Positions 35,393 through 47,600 of a stretch of DNA of 64,000 nt are shown one piece after another; positions within the stretch are counted from its first letter, which is position 1; every line of letters begins with the position of its first letter. The stretch comes from Adineta vaga. Its lineage: Eukaryota > Rotifera. The DNA is taken from contig CP075494.1 in the NCBI GenBank assembly GCA_021613535.1, positions 6,014,001 through 6,078,000 of the forward strand, read 5' to 3'. The notes beneath the pieces are model-generated. The model worked only from the letters and a program-made list of their open reading frames with translations. It had not been told where the DNA came from and did not search any database. The position numbers were made by a program, and so were the translations under genes.

Positions 35393-37255
35393 TTATAATT
35401 CGTCTTTTTTTATTGCTGCATTTTCATCGATTTGTTTTTGGGGTATAACAACATCGACACTAAGTACTGTTGGACTAGGTACTGCACCATTGTTTTCATT
35501 TCTTCCTAAAATTGTTGTATTTTCTGTATCCGAAATATAATTTGGTTCACCAAAATAATGTGTCGGCGTTATAATTGCCGGATGAAATGCATATGCTTTC
35601 AATTTTCGATTACTAAAATGACTTTTCCAACTTTCATTTGGATGATGATCATACATAATGGGTAAATATTCGTCAACAGGTAAGATTTTCTGTAATGGTT
35701 TTTCATTTACAAGCATTTGTGCACCACGTAATGAAAGTGCATAACCAACAGTCCAATGAGAATATGATGGTTCAATAAGAAATGTTTCAGTTGTATTATT
35801 AAAATTTTCTTCATCTGCTCGCATGATTTTTCTTCCAAGATAAATGATATCCCAATCTAATGAACGATTGGAAAGAATCTTTTCTAATTTATACTTAAAA
35901 TATGGATCAAAACGAACATCATCTTCAAGTATTAATACACCATTAGAATACTTATTTTTAATCATATCTTCCCAGATAAAATAATGTGAAAAGAAACAAC
36001 CTAATTCACCATAATTCATTGGTCGTCGATTGTATGGATCTTCATAATCTGGTAAGAGACGAATTTGAAGACGTTCTAAATAAGCTTGATTCACTGTCTC
36101 TTTTCCGTCGACAGCATCGAAAAATCGTACTGATATATTCAAAATATCAAATGTTGCTTGTAAATGTTGACGGCGATCAGTACGACGAAGAAGATTGACG
36201 ACATAAATTTCATCGAGACCAAACTTTGTTTTTTCTTTTGATGGTGACATATGAATTAATGATGTACGTTCAATTGGTGGCAAATATGTTTGTAATGGAC
36301 CATTCAATTGATGTTCAATTATCATATGAATATAAAGATCGTGGATGGCAGCTTCATCATAGAGTGCTTCAAGAAATTGTGCAGGAATATACCCATATAA
36401 TTCTCGATTACAAACATAAGTAGGAATTGAACTTTGTCTTGCAAGAAGATCGATAGCTAAAATTGAGAAAGATAAGGTATTTTATGAAAATAATGAGAAG
36501 TAGGAAATACCGTATTGTTGTTGAGGTTCATCAAATGTTTGATTATTTAAGAAAACATTACGTATTTGTGGATAGTTGAAATTGAAAAAATAAAAATCTT
36601 TTATACCACCATCAACAAGAAAGCAGCCAAGTTTTTTTCTTTCATAAATCTGTTTATAATTATTATAACCTGATGGTTGTTGATCATTTAAATAGAATGT
36701 TGAGGTATACATATCTTTCGTTGAACGTAATAATGGTGCCATTAATGGTTTATCTTTTGAAATTAATCTTGAGAGAAGTTTTTCAGGTTCAAATAAGATA
36801 ATCATTGAATCAAACATGGCCACATAAGTTACATCTAATTCACTTGTTCGTTTCATAACGTCACGTAAACGATTGGATTGATCATCTTTAGATTTAGCTG
36901 TCCATTCATGTATTGTTATACTTGCAAAAATAGATTGAGTCGATTTTTTCATTGCCGATACCCATTCATTTAATAAACGACTAGTATCATTTTCTGCAGT
37001 AGTATTAAAAACATGATAAAGATGAAAATCTAAATAACATTGACTACATGGACAGGTGAATTGTTCGAGTTGACGAAGAAAATAAGGTAAAACATAAGGA
37101 CGATTATAAATATCCACATCAACTAATAAACGTTCATCTTTGGTCGTCGTAGCAGTTGATAGTTGTTCATCGCCGAATAAATGATATTTTTTTGCATAAA
37201 TTGAAATGAATAGAAAAGAAACGGACAACAGAATTGATATTAATGAATTTGTCAT
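35393..37255 (-). CDS. COLGALT1: Procollagen galactosyltransferase (COLGALT, GT25 family), ER-retained
   Basis: Transfers galactose from UDP-Gal to hydroxylysine of collagen in the ER. The start is ATG at 37255, with a signal peptide (NSLISILLSVSFLFISIYA). The N-terminal glycosyltransferase-like region is at 36530-37200. The GT25 catalytic region is in the 3' exon: DEIYVVNLLRRTDRRQHLQ, then GELGCFFSHYFIWEDMI, then the DxD-like LILEDDVRFDP, then WDIIYLGRK and SHWTVGYALSLRGAQML. The protein ends KKDEL before TAA at 35393, an ER-retrieval signal as in vertebrate COLGALT. An intron of about 50 nt (36459-36510) joins ...EPQQQY to AIDLLARQSS. Several N-glycosylation sequons are present. COLGALT1 versus COLGALT2 cannot be separated. 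Confidence 0.9.
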
Positions 37256-37896
37256 GATTAAATGCTCTAAAAATACAAGAAAAAGAAGAAATTTGCTTTA
37301 GTTTCTTATAGAGGCACGTATGCTATCGATTTTGCTATGTCGTCGAAATGTTCTTTGACCTGTATATGCTATATGTACTGGTAGAATAAATGGAAAGAAC
37401 AGTACAATTTATACGAAGAGAAACGCATATAACCTCTACAAACGGGCATACGGAAAATATTGTATATTATTGTTCTTCGATATGATAAATATAGAGAAAA
37501 GAAAGAAAATATGGACGAATGAGCGAGAGCGCATATGTTCATATGCATTCTTATAGACAAGAAAAAGAACAGAGAAAAGCACGTATAATAAGAGCAGGCA
37601 TAACACATTGTATTGAATGATCACATAATTAGTTAACTAGCAATATATCAGACATCATATAAAGATGTTTTTTTTCTTTGAATATCTGAAGATTATTTAT
37701 TATTTTCCTTTCTTTTTTTTTGAAAACCATTGAATGATTTGAACTTTCTAGAAAATATCGTACTATCATTCAGTTTATATGTTTTCAATAAAACTTATCG
37801 ATGTCGAAATGGGAATAAATACATCTGTTCGTATTCGATCAGAAAAGATAAAAGTTCGTTAAATTTGAAATATTTTTTATTAAATAATCGAGATAA
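37256..37896. other. Divergent promoter region
   Basis: Separates COLGALT (minus) from the ML-domain gene (plus). Open frames of 60-80 codons on the minus strand at 37369-37624 overlap one another in different frames and lack any family resemblance. Confidence 0.5.
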
Positions 37897-38417
37897 ATGT
37901 TGTCCTTAGTTATACTCGTTTCAGTGCTAACATTAGCAAATACAGCAGCTAATGACGTTCAAAAAGGTGCAGAAATTTAACTTGTTTATAAAAACAATTC
38001 GAATGATCAAAAATATTCTTTTTGTTTCTCTACTTAGTCTCTGAAATACCAATTTCATGGGTAAATTGTAGCACATGGACTGATCAATTATCAATAGAAA
38101 AAGTCGAAGCAAATCAATGGCCACCTAAACGAAATGAATTATTAACTGTTTCTGTTTCTGGTACAGCGAAAGAATCATTTATATATGGAAATTATAATAA
38201 AACAATCGTCTATCGTGGATATTCTTTACCATCAATTACAGGCTCATTAGGTGATCTTGGAGTGACATTACCTTCCCGTCCTGGTCCTTTAAAAATGATT
38301 ATATTCAATAGTACTATACCGGAAGTAGCACCAGCGGGAAATTATGATATCTATGTCAAAGCCAGTGAGCAAGATCATTTCGAAATATTATGCGTCAAAA
38401 TTAGTTGGGAATTATAA
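37897..38417 (+). CDS. Secreted ML-domain (MD-2/NPC2-like) lipid-binding protein
   Basis: ML proteins bind single lipid molecules in a beta-sandwich; NPC2 carries sterols and fungal homologues move phosphatidylglycerol/inositol. Exon 1 (37897-37970) encodes a signal peptide MLSLVILVSVLTLANTAA. A 66-nt intron with TTAG acceptor joins it in frame to SEIPISWVNCSTW. The domain shows the usual pattern: CST near the start, VSGTAKESFIYGNY, a middle YRGYSLPSITGSLGDLGVTLP, and a C-terminal PAGNYDIYVKASEQD...CVKISWEL with the conserved W near the end. Only three cysteines are visible, fewer than typical NPC2. The product is about 150 aa, probably a lysosomal or extracellular lipid carrier. Confidence 0.82.
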
Positions 38418-38562
38418 AATATCTTTAATCGAAGTCTACGATTTGCTTACACAGTTTTTTCAAACGATTATTTCTAATAAAAAAAGTTCCTTTTTCCCCA
38501 ATTCTTAGAAGCATAACAAATGAATAATGTCATTGTCTTTCTACATTGATCTAATCAATTCG

Positions 38563-39715
38563 TCAAGTAAGCTTAATTAATAAAGGAATGGACTGAATTT
38601 GTTGTTTGACTAATTCGATCTTTGCTTCTTCGAATAACTTTCGAATAGCATCCAATCTAGAAGGGTATTCTATCGAATAAACAACACGTTTTATACCACT
38701 TTGAACAATCTTTTTTGAACATTGTCGACATGGATTATGTGTCACATATAATGTAGCATCACGACATTGACGTCGACCTGTGATAGAAGAAAAAAAAAAT
38801 ATCTATTTTTAAAGAATCACAAAAATGAACAAATAATACCTGCTTCTAACAATGCACTTTCTTCACCATGAATACAAATACATTCATCCAAACGTTCACC
38901 AGAATCGATGGACATATCCCAGCAACGTTCGCAACCACCTTGATCACAACCTTTAATATTTTCTGGAGTGCCGTTATAACCTGTCGCAACAATACGTTGA
39001 TCAGGATCAGCAATAATACATCCAACTCGATGACGTACACAATTACCGCTAGAAACAAAGAATCATTTTCTTTTCATCACGAAAAATTTTTTGATCTCAA
39101 AAACACTAACTGAGATGCGGTGATCCAAGCTAACATTGAGAAATATATATCCCAATTGGGACATAGTAATTGTGTTGTTGTCAAGTGTTGATCTGTTGAA
39201 TCTACTGAGAGTAATTCTGCTAATTTTCTTTCCAACTCTGTTCGATCATTCTTATCAATGATTAGTCGTAGTTCACAATTATCCATACATTTATTCAACG
39301 GTGATAAATCTTCACTATCCATATGTAAATTTGTTAACATTTCATCTAAATTTGATTCATTTGGCTTCACTCCGAATTGAAGGAAATCGTCTAATTGAAC
39401 AAACTTTTCTAAGGTATCTAATAGCGCATATTTATGACGTTGAAATCTTACGAGTAATGGTCCGTCAACAGCTATACCAAAGAATTGAGGATTATCACGC
39501 ATTTTAGTCATTGATTCAAATGAATCTATACCAACAATAACGACATTTTTTGGCCACGTGTTCTTTGCTTCTTCGAGACATTCTTTGGTGGCATCATGTT
39601 TTTTCTTCTTGAAATCTTTGTATTCAATCATGACAAAATCATAGTTCTTATGGAGAATCTCAGCAACTACATGTTTGCCACTTGCTACTGGACCAATTAA
39701 ACCAATGATTAGCAT
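38563..39715 (-). CDS. DCD1: Deoxycytidylate deaminase with N-terminal P-loop domain (fungal Dcd1-type architecture)
   Basis: Converts dCMP to dUMP for dTTP synthesis. The N-terminal half (ATG at 39715) starts MLIIGLIGPVASGKHVV, a P-loop of the dephospho-CoA-kinase/adenylate-kinase type, as found before the deaminase in yeast Dcd1. Animal DCTD lacks it. The deaminase domain follows: NWDIYFSMLAWITAS, NCVRHRVGCIIAD, ATGYNGTP, the structural zinc region GGCERC, the catalytic CICIHGEESALLEAG (HxE, with Gly where HAE is usual) and the zinc ligands PCRQC. Three exons are joined by introns of about 60 nt; the ITASH-GNC join keeps frame. The product is about 345 aa. It lies convergent to the ML gene. 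Confidence 0.88.
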
Positions 39716-39838
39716 ATTTGAAGAATTCTATAAAGCAATAATTAAATAAATAAAAAGATCAGATTATTCGAATATCGATTATTTATCATTGTGTGGAAGA
39801 ATTAAAATTCGATTAAAGACAGATAGGAAGGTCAACAA

Positions 39839-39910
39839 GCCTCTATAGCTCAGTGGTAGAGCGCCAGTCTTGTAAACTGGAGGTCCGTAGTTCGATCCTG
39901 CGTGGAGGCA
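39839..39910 (+). tRNA. trnT-TGT: tRNA-Thr (anticodon TGT)
   Basis: Full cloverleaf by inspection. Acceptor GCCTCTA pairs with TGGAGGC (one G-T pair), with discriminator A. The D arm contains the A-box-like TAGCTCAGTGG. The anticodon arm is CCAGT-CTTGTAA-ACTGG with TGT. The T arm contains GTTCGATCC (B box). It has 72 nt, no intron and no encoded CCA. Confidence 0.96.
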
Positions 39911-39913
39911 TCC

Positions 39914-39920
39914 TTTTTTT
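39914..39920 (+). terminator. RNA polymerase III T-run after tRNA-Thr
   Basis: Seven consecutive T residues begin 4 nt after the discriminator base, as expected for Pol III termination. Confidence 0.85.
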
Positions 39921-40637
39921 CAAAGTTTTTCTACAGTATCCTCTCATTCTTCGAAGACAATATAATTTTTTACTATGAAAGAATTGAAGCGTTCTCATTT
40001 AAATTAATTAATATATGTGATAGAGATGTAAAGGCAATTTTAGTGGTATAGATTCAAAAAGTCAATTAAATTCTTTTTTTTTTATTACTTTTTCTCTTCT
40101 GTTGCTTTTCCTAACAACAAGCATGCGTAGAGAAAGGAAAAGAGATTTTTTTTAAACGAACTCTAGGGTCATTTTTTCGTTGTCAAAATTTTGATTAAGA
40201 GTTATGTTGCCATTATCTTGAAATAGTTTTAATAAATCTATGATCTTTCTAAAATGCACTCATACACCACATACCGTTAATAATAATCCGAGGTGTGTAC
40301 GAGTTTAACGTATTATTTGAAGTAAACCATACAGTTAAATAACAAATATATATCGACGCAAATTATACTTGTTATTATTGTGCATTAGCGTGACGAAATG
40401 ACAACTTTTTATCAAACAAATTTTGCGTGGCTTCTCGGATTACTTAGTCTTTGTCAGTTCGATCTCTGCAAACATACGAGAACGCAAATCAAAAAAACTC
40501 GTATATACAATCATATTCATAGATCACTTCATTTGTTTTTATTCAAGATATCCAAAGATGAAGACAAAAGAAAACAAGAAAACTGTACAGAACACGTAAA
40601 AAAACAAATGAACGTCACCGGACAAAGTCAATAAGAT
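39921..40637. other. Intergenic, about 0.72 kb
   Basis: No firm gene. A 78-codon plus-strand frame (40398-40634) begins with a hydrophobic MTTFYQTNFAWLLGLLSLCQ and then turns very basic. It ends 3 nt before the CDC40 stop. It could be a tiny secreted peptide gene but has no supporting signal. Confidence 0.4.
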
Positions 40638-43058
40638 TTAGTCCCATAATTTGACCACATTGTCCCATCCAGCAGTGAGAACTCTAGATTTTTCATGCCA
40701 ATGCCATTTTGCATCAATACAAACATCATCATGTGCTTTAATGCGTTCAAATACACGTGTTGTCTTCCAATCCCAAATAACTAAATGTCCATCAGCATCA
40801 CCACTGATTACATAAGACATGTCGGGTGAAAAATCAAGACCACATGCATAACCAGATACCTGGAAAGAAAGAATCATTTCATTCATCCTAATCAATACAT
40901 TTTCATATGAAACATACCATATGACCTTTGAATACTTTTTTACTTTTCCATCGAAAATTAGCCAAGGGTTCCATAATTCGAATTTGATTATCCATCGATT
41001 GAAATCCCAAATATCGACCTGATAAAAACATAGAAGAACGTTCACATATAAAAGTAAATATTGAAATTTTTACAAACCATTGCGCGATAGAGCAACAGCA
41101 GGCATTGAATGCATTGTTGGTTCCGCAATGTATTTAAAATCGACAGGAATGTTCCTAGAAAATAAAATTTTGTATTTTCAAATCTATTATTAAGAAAAAG
41201 ATCAAGTCGTTCTTACCATTCCCATACACGAATACTTTTATCATCTGATGTTGATACAATACGACGATTTCGATCAACAAACGTAACAGTATTAATCGCA
41301 CCTAAATGTCGATCATATTCTTGTACAACATGTCCACTTCGAATATCAAACTAAATTAACACTTTTTATTTTAAATTCTATTTTCTTCTTATAAAAACTT
41401 ACACAAAGAATTTTCTTGTCAGACATGCCACATATGAATAAATGTTGTTTATTTTCACTTGGATTGAATGATACACAATAAGGAATTTTACGTACAGAAA
41501 ATTTACTTTTTACTTGACCTAAAAATCAAAATTCCAATATTATGTTACGAAGATTCTTCGATACTCACCAGTTTCTGTATCCCATAATTTAACACTTTTG
41601 TCATATGAAGCCGATAGAAATTCTGTACCGGCGAAATTAAAACTAACATCACGTACAGCTTGACTATGTCCTGCATATGTTCGAACACATCGACGTTCAT
41701 TATAGAATTCCCATAACTAAAGAGAAACAAAATCAATTATAGATTTGTTCGATTGGATATTGAAAAAGATTCGTTACTTTGACTTTGCAATCCATTGAAC
41801 AAGTAAGAAACAAATGAGCAGAAACAGGAAAATAATGAACCTTTTGTATAGCTTTTGTATGTCCCTTGTAAGTATGAATACATTGTTTGGGAATGAAACA
41901 TCGTTGTGGTGGATGATCCGAACGTAGATTAACACCAACATCTTGTGGAATATGAAGAAATGATCGTCCTTGATAATCATATGGATCTTTAATATGTAAT
42001 GTTGTAGATGAAGAATCTTCAGGTTCTTTATTCAATGTTGTCGATTCGGGATCACGTGCTGATGGTGCAGCATTCAATTCATCTAATGTTGGTCGTTTAG
42101 CTTTTCGTCTCTTTGCTAAATGTACATCAATTTCTTTCTGTTCTTCCTAAAATGAGAAAAATTTCGCTCAAAATATAATCAATTATCGAATGTAACATAC
42201 TTCTGATGGACGAGAAACCGTAACTTCATCAACAAAAGGTGCCCATGGACCTTGAAAACCTTCTACATCACTTGAATCATAATTTTTCTCTTTTTTACGT
42301 TTTTCTATAGCACGTTTTTTGGTTGTTTCAAAAATAGTCATGCCTTGATTGATTTCAGCAGTCGTTTGATTTCCAATCAACTGAGGAGTTGCGTGTTCAC
42401 CAACGCTTGGATCAGCTGCATAACCAAAACTATCAAATGTTCGACGTTGATTTTCAAATTGAAAATCACTCAATGTCGTCGATTCTGCATAACCATTTAG
42501 AACATTTTTAAAAGTACGTTGTTGTTGAGTTAAATTAGGATTGGCTGGACCAAACTATGAAGACGAAAACAGTATGACTTTTTATATTCCATTTTAATTG
42601 TACTTACTGCTGGTGCATACATATCTTCATATTTTGGATTGTATAGAACTTCTCTAGTTTTAATATCCAAAAAACTACTGGTATCGGCAGGCTAGAAAAG
42701 AAATATGAATATAAGTTTTAATGTTATCATGCGTATTAATCTTCTCACTCCTGTAAAACTCAGATATAAAGAGAGAACAATGTAATTTAACAGTTAACTG
42801 TTTTAAAATCGAGATTTAGCCTAAGGTCTAGTTTATCGAATCTATGCGTAGTAAATGAGTACGGTTATTATCTATGAAATTTACCCGAATAGCAATTGCT
42901 GGTGTTAAATTAAGTTTAATTTTCGACATCACAGAAAATGCTGGATCATTTATGATTGCCATACGATCTTCAGTATCTTGTTCATGTGTCGTCGTACGCA
43001 CTTCATCATTATTATCATCATCGTCATCATATGATGCTTGAATAGCTGCAAGTGCCAT
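40638..43058 (-). CDS. CDC40: Pre-mRNA-processing factor 17 (CDC40/PRP17), WD40 splicing factor
   Basis: A second-step spliceosome factor. The start is ATG at 43058 ([15 protein letters not shown]). Exons encode the family's N-terminal region ([52 protein letters not shown]), then [16 protein letters not shown], opening seven WD40 blades. Blades carry [49 protein letters not shown] (created by a splice near 41080) and [29 protein letters not shown]. The protein ends [10 protein letters not shown] at 40638. About ten introns of 45-65 nt. It lies 191 bp downstream of the RNF4-like gene on the same strand. Length is about 570 residues, as in other animals. Confidence 0.94.
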
Positions 43059-43249
43059 CTAAGAAGAAATAAATAAATATTCGATTAATCTTCATGTAAA
43101 AGAAAAACAACAATAATGACAAAAAAAACTTTATTTATCTGATCTTTCTACACTAGAGAAAAAAAGAAGAATAGAATTCAGATATTAGAAAACAAACATA
43201 AATTATTGACAAGAAAAAAAATTTGACTATGAACACTGTTAAAGAGAGT

Positions 43250-43976
43250 TTAAGCAAGTATACAATATGGCGTTAGTGTATTTATATTAACATTTTCTCG
43301 ACATAATGGACATCGAGATGAATAAGCTAGTACTCGACGACTACATGATATACACATCACATGTTGACATTGAGTTATGATCAGATCAACACCTGTACAT
43401 TGTAATTCATAGAAGGTTTCTAAACATACAGGACATTGTTCATCGTCATCATCGTTTTTGTTAGTTGATTGATTTTGTTCGAATTCATTTGATAAACATG
43501 AATTTGAAATGATTTCATCTTCTGTTAAATCAATTATTTCATCAGTATCTATTTCTTCATCAACCTCTACTGTTTCTATAGGATTATCCATCGAAGGCGA
43601 AGAAATAAATGCGTTGAATAAATCCGACAATGATGGAGGACTCCCAATAGTAATATCAACATTTTCTTCTGTTTGTTCATCATCATCATCATCATCTGAA
43701 TTTAAAACAATTGTATTATCCATTTGTTGGAAGGGAAAGGTCAAAAGTTCGATAATATCATCATCATCAGGTTCATTTAAGCTGAAATAATCAAAAAATA
43801 ATATAATTTTTTATTGATTATATATTTTCCAACCTATTCAATGGAAAAGACGAAAGTTCGTCATTTTCGATTTCATCATCGACTGTTGGTGATAATAATA
43901 ATGCATCAAGAAGACGAGGACGTTTAACAATAGGTTCCATTTCTTCGGATAATGTCGTCAGTATTCGTTTCTTCAT
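43250..43976 (-). CDS. RNF4: RNF4-like SUMO-targeted ubiquitin ligase
   Basis: Two exons with the start at ATG 43976 (MKKRILTTLSEEMEPIVKRPR; an in-frame TTG upstream is not used). An intron of about 50 nt (43784-43832) joins FPLNS to LNEPDDDDIIELL. The N-terminal half is acidic with several SUMO-interaction-like motifs: DDDIIELLT, NTIVLNSDDDDDDE, ENVDITIG and DEIIDLTEDEI, the last very like an RNF4 SIM. The C-terminal RING is CPVCLETFYEL...TQCQHVMCISCSRRVL...RCPLCRENVN, followed by a short tail LTPYCILA as in RNF4. Predicted role is nuclear, ubiquitinating polySUMO-modified proteins. The KRPR stretch could serve as a nuclear localisation signal. About 225 residues. Confidence 0.85.
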
Positions 43977-44602
43977 CTCTCTACATAGGTTATTATGTGT
44001 TATGATCAAATAAAAAAAAAACTAACTATAAAATTTCATCGAATGATTCATTGGGATTTTTTCCTTTCATATAGATGGCGCTGTTAAGAATATTGTTTTT
44101 TATTTGAAGGTACAATCTTCAAAATACGATTTTCTATTTATTTCAAATTCTTTTTTTGACTTCAGAGAAAAAATTTCGCTATATTTATCTGATTGGTCAT
44201 CAATCATAAACGACTGAGAAAAACTAAATAGAAGAAGAAGAAGAAAAACAATGGTTTCAAGATTGTTTTTCCTCATATCATACGATGTTATTTTGAAATC
44301 GTACGAATCGCAAACAATGATTACCGATAAAATATCACGATTTGTTACAAAAATTTCCTTTCTTCCATAAAGAAATGCACATCAAAAATTTCCTTTTTCT
44401 ATACCGTAACCATTACATATTTTGTTACGATACAAGATGGTGGATGTAATCAAAAGGAAAAAAACACATTTCTAAATATATCGGACATAGTAGAAGCTTA
44501 TTGCGATTGAAGTACAATTTGATAAATCATCTCGTTTGGATTGTTGTGTGTCTTGGAAATGATCATTTATTGTATTCTTTTTTAAGATAAAAGATAGAAA
44601 CT
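43977..44602. other. Divergent promoter region between RNF4-like gene and NXF1
   Basis: AT-rich and without supported coding sequence. Two short poly-A/T runs near 44010 and 44150. Confidence 0.5.
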
Positions 44603-47600
44603 ATGTCGTCGTATCGTGAATTTTCGTCTCGTGAAGGTGGCAGACATCATACTGATCCAACATCATCTCGATTTAATAATAAATCCAGATATCATCAACG
44701 TGGTCGTGTAAATAATCGTCCTGTACCAAATCGACGTCCGACTGCCGGTGATGATCTTGAAAGTATAACTGTATCTATCGGTCGTAATTTAACCACTGAT
44801 GGAAGTAATACACATAACCCATTAATGCGTGGTCGATTAGGTAATTCACGCACTCGTCCTCATCAAATTCATCCAACTGGTAGCCGATTGCAAGATCGTG
44901 AAAATAATCAAACAAAATGGTGGAGAATATCAATTTCTAGAGCTGGTGTTGTGGGAAAGACTGCTGTTATGGCAGCACTGAAAGCTTATTTTCCACGACA
45001 ATTGCTACCTTATCATGTAAATAGATTAAGACTTATTAATGAAAGTTTTTCTACGATGATTTTTATTTAGTATTTTATTGATCGTGATACAAATACAGGT
45101 GTTTTCTTCGTTAATAATCAACAAGATGCTGATATGTTAAAGCGAGCAAACAGAAAAGTTACAATACAAAATTCCGAACCAGTAAGTAAATAGAGCATAC
45201 GGAAATTCATATTTCATATTCTCGTTTTTAGTTGTATATTATGGTTAGCCAAGCATCATGTCCAGCACCTATATTAGATGAAGATCTACGAGGACATTTT
45301 AAAGTAAATATTGACAAAACAATTCGATCATGTTTTTTTTCTATTCTATTTAGGATTATTTATGTAATCATCGATTTGATCGACAAACATTTCAATTACA
45401 ATTATCCAATCTAGCCGATGATGAAGGTAAATATGAAATTTACCATTATATTTTTCTGATATATTTTCTATCTTATAGAACTTAGTCTTCTTGGCATATA
45501 TCCTCAACTTAATAAACAAGCATTCGTACGAGATATTGTTGATATTATCAATAAAAATCTTCCTATGGTTAGTATATTAATTAATCAGCTAGTCATATTC
45601 TTAATCTAGTATCTAAATATACTTCAAAAAGTATAATCGACTATTGTTATTTTTTTGTATTTTTTTAAGACTCGTCAATTGGATATGGGTTCTAATAATA
45701 TTTCAAATTTATATGAATTTCGTAATCTTAATTTGGCCACCTTGGAACAACTCAGTCTTGCTTCGAATCAAGTAAATTGCTTTGTTTTGTATTTATGAGA
45801 TCATGATCTAATTACATATACAATACTTTCTAGTTAAAAAGCATCGAAGAATTGGGTCACTTAAGACAACTTACTCGTTTAAATCATATATTTCTTAAAG
45901 ACAATCCATTAATGTCATCAAATAACCGACGAAATGGTTCACCAGATGATCTTATCAGGTCAGATCTAATAAAACTTTCTTTTCCCACACATTTACAACA
46001 GACTGACATGAAGTTAGAGTATACTCTTAAATCGAACGTTTGTTTCCTATGGTGGATTTTTGTTTTCTTTTCTTTCACGAATAATCATTCAACGTTTACA
46101 CGAAAAAAACAAAATCAATCGAATTTATGATGAAAAATCCTAATCGTTTCAATTACAGAGTGTGAATGTGTTTGTACGTCGAAAAACTATTCAAGCGGGA
46201 GAGAGAGAGAAAAATGAAAATAATTCATTGTAATTTAATTCATTGTAAACAAAATCCTATTTTTTTGTACGTCGAAAAACTCTTTTCCAATTCAATCAAC
46301 AATCTAAAATTTCAATAGTTTAATGATCATCTTGTAAATGAATGTCGAAACATTGATTCAATAACAAAAAGATGAATAATCTGAATCTTTAGCATTCAGC
46401 TTCATCATATAGTTTTATAAACTATATTAAAGATATTCAACATTCTTATATAGCACAATGATACTGAACTTGTTGATATTGCTCACGAAATGAATGTCAT
46501 ATTCCAATAACGACGAATACAAGAGACAAATCTTTTTTTTTTGTAATTGTGATGAGTGTTATTTTAACATTTATTGTGAAAATGTGATGAATGATTTTGA
46601 TCGATCTCATAAATTGCTGATTTACTACTTCGAAACAAATGATTAGTGAAGAATTGAGAATAGAAATACTCATATAGAACGTTCGATTTAATCAAGTATA
46701 GAAATCATGATTATGTTAGAAAATAGAAAAATGAGAATCGTTTGTCTGTTGGTTGTGTGTCTCTATATTTTCAGTTGCATTGTGCAACAACTATTCATTA
46801 TTGGGTCATCTAATAACATTCTAGTGCCATTCGACAAAAACTACCACAACTCAAACGAATCGTAAGTCTTCTTTCATCTAAAATTCGATAAAGAAAGAAA
46901 AGATTTCTTTTTTTCTAGGATGGTGTTGAACTTCCAGCACATATTGGCTTTGCAATTGATATTGAAGCAATTAATTTACCAAAATCTGTTCCACATTGTG
47001 TACCACAAGATATGCAATCATTCTTAGCCAAATTTATTGAAGAATATTATCGTCTTTTTGATACACGTGGTCGTGGAGAATTATATGCATGTTATCATGA
47101 TACATGTATGTTTTCATTATGTGTTGCACCAACTGAAGGTTCAATTGTCCCAACAAAATCATTTAAATATGGTCCATTAATATATGATTCAAGAAATTTC
47201 AAGAAACTTTATGATGATAATAAACGTGCAGTTCTTTTACGACATGGAAAAACAGATGTATTAGACTTTTTACGTGTTAAATTTCCATTAACTAAACATG
47301 ATGGAAAATCATTTCATGTTGATGTTTTATCGACAGCTGTAAGTTTACGTCTTTTTGTTAGTTTCTAATCATCTCTCATATTGAATTGTAATTCTAGAAT
47401 AATCGGGCAATTTTTACAGTTAATGGTCTTTATCGAGAACGTAAGTTTTTCATTGAAAGATATGAATATATATATATATTTATTTTTATTTTTTTCTTCG
47501 CCTAGTTGACCAAGGAACTAGTAATGAACCTATTCGTAGTTTTCAACGTGCATTTACTTGCTTACAAACATCCTCAGGGTAAAATATTTTTTCGTTCTTT

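Noticed and set aside
40398-40634. 78-codon plus-strand frame with hydrophobic start
   Set aside because: Very basic, no homology or promoter cue, ends 3 nt from the opposite gene's stop; kept only as a note in the intergenic entry.
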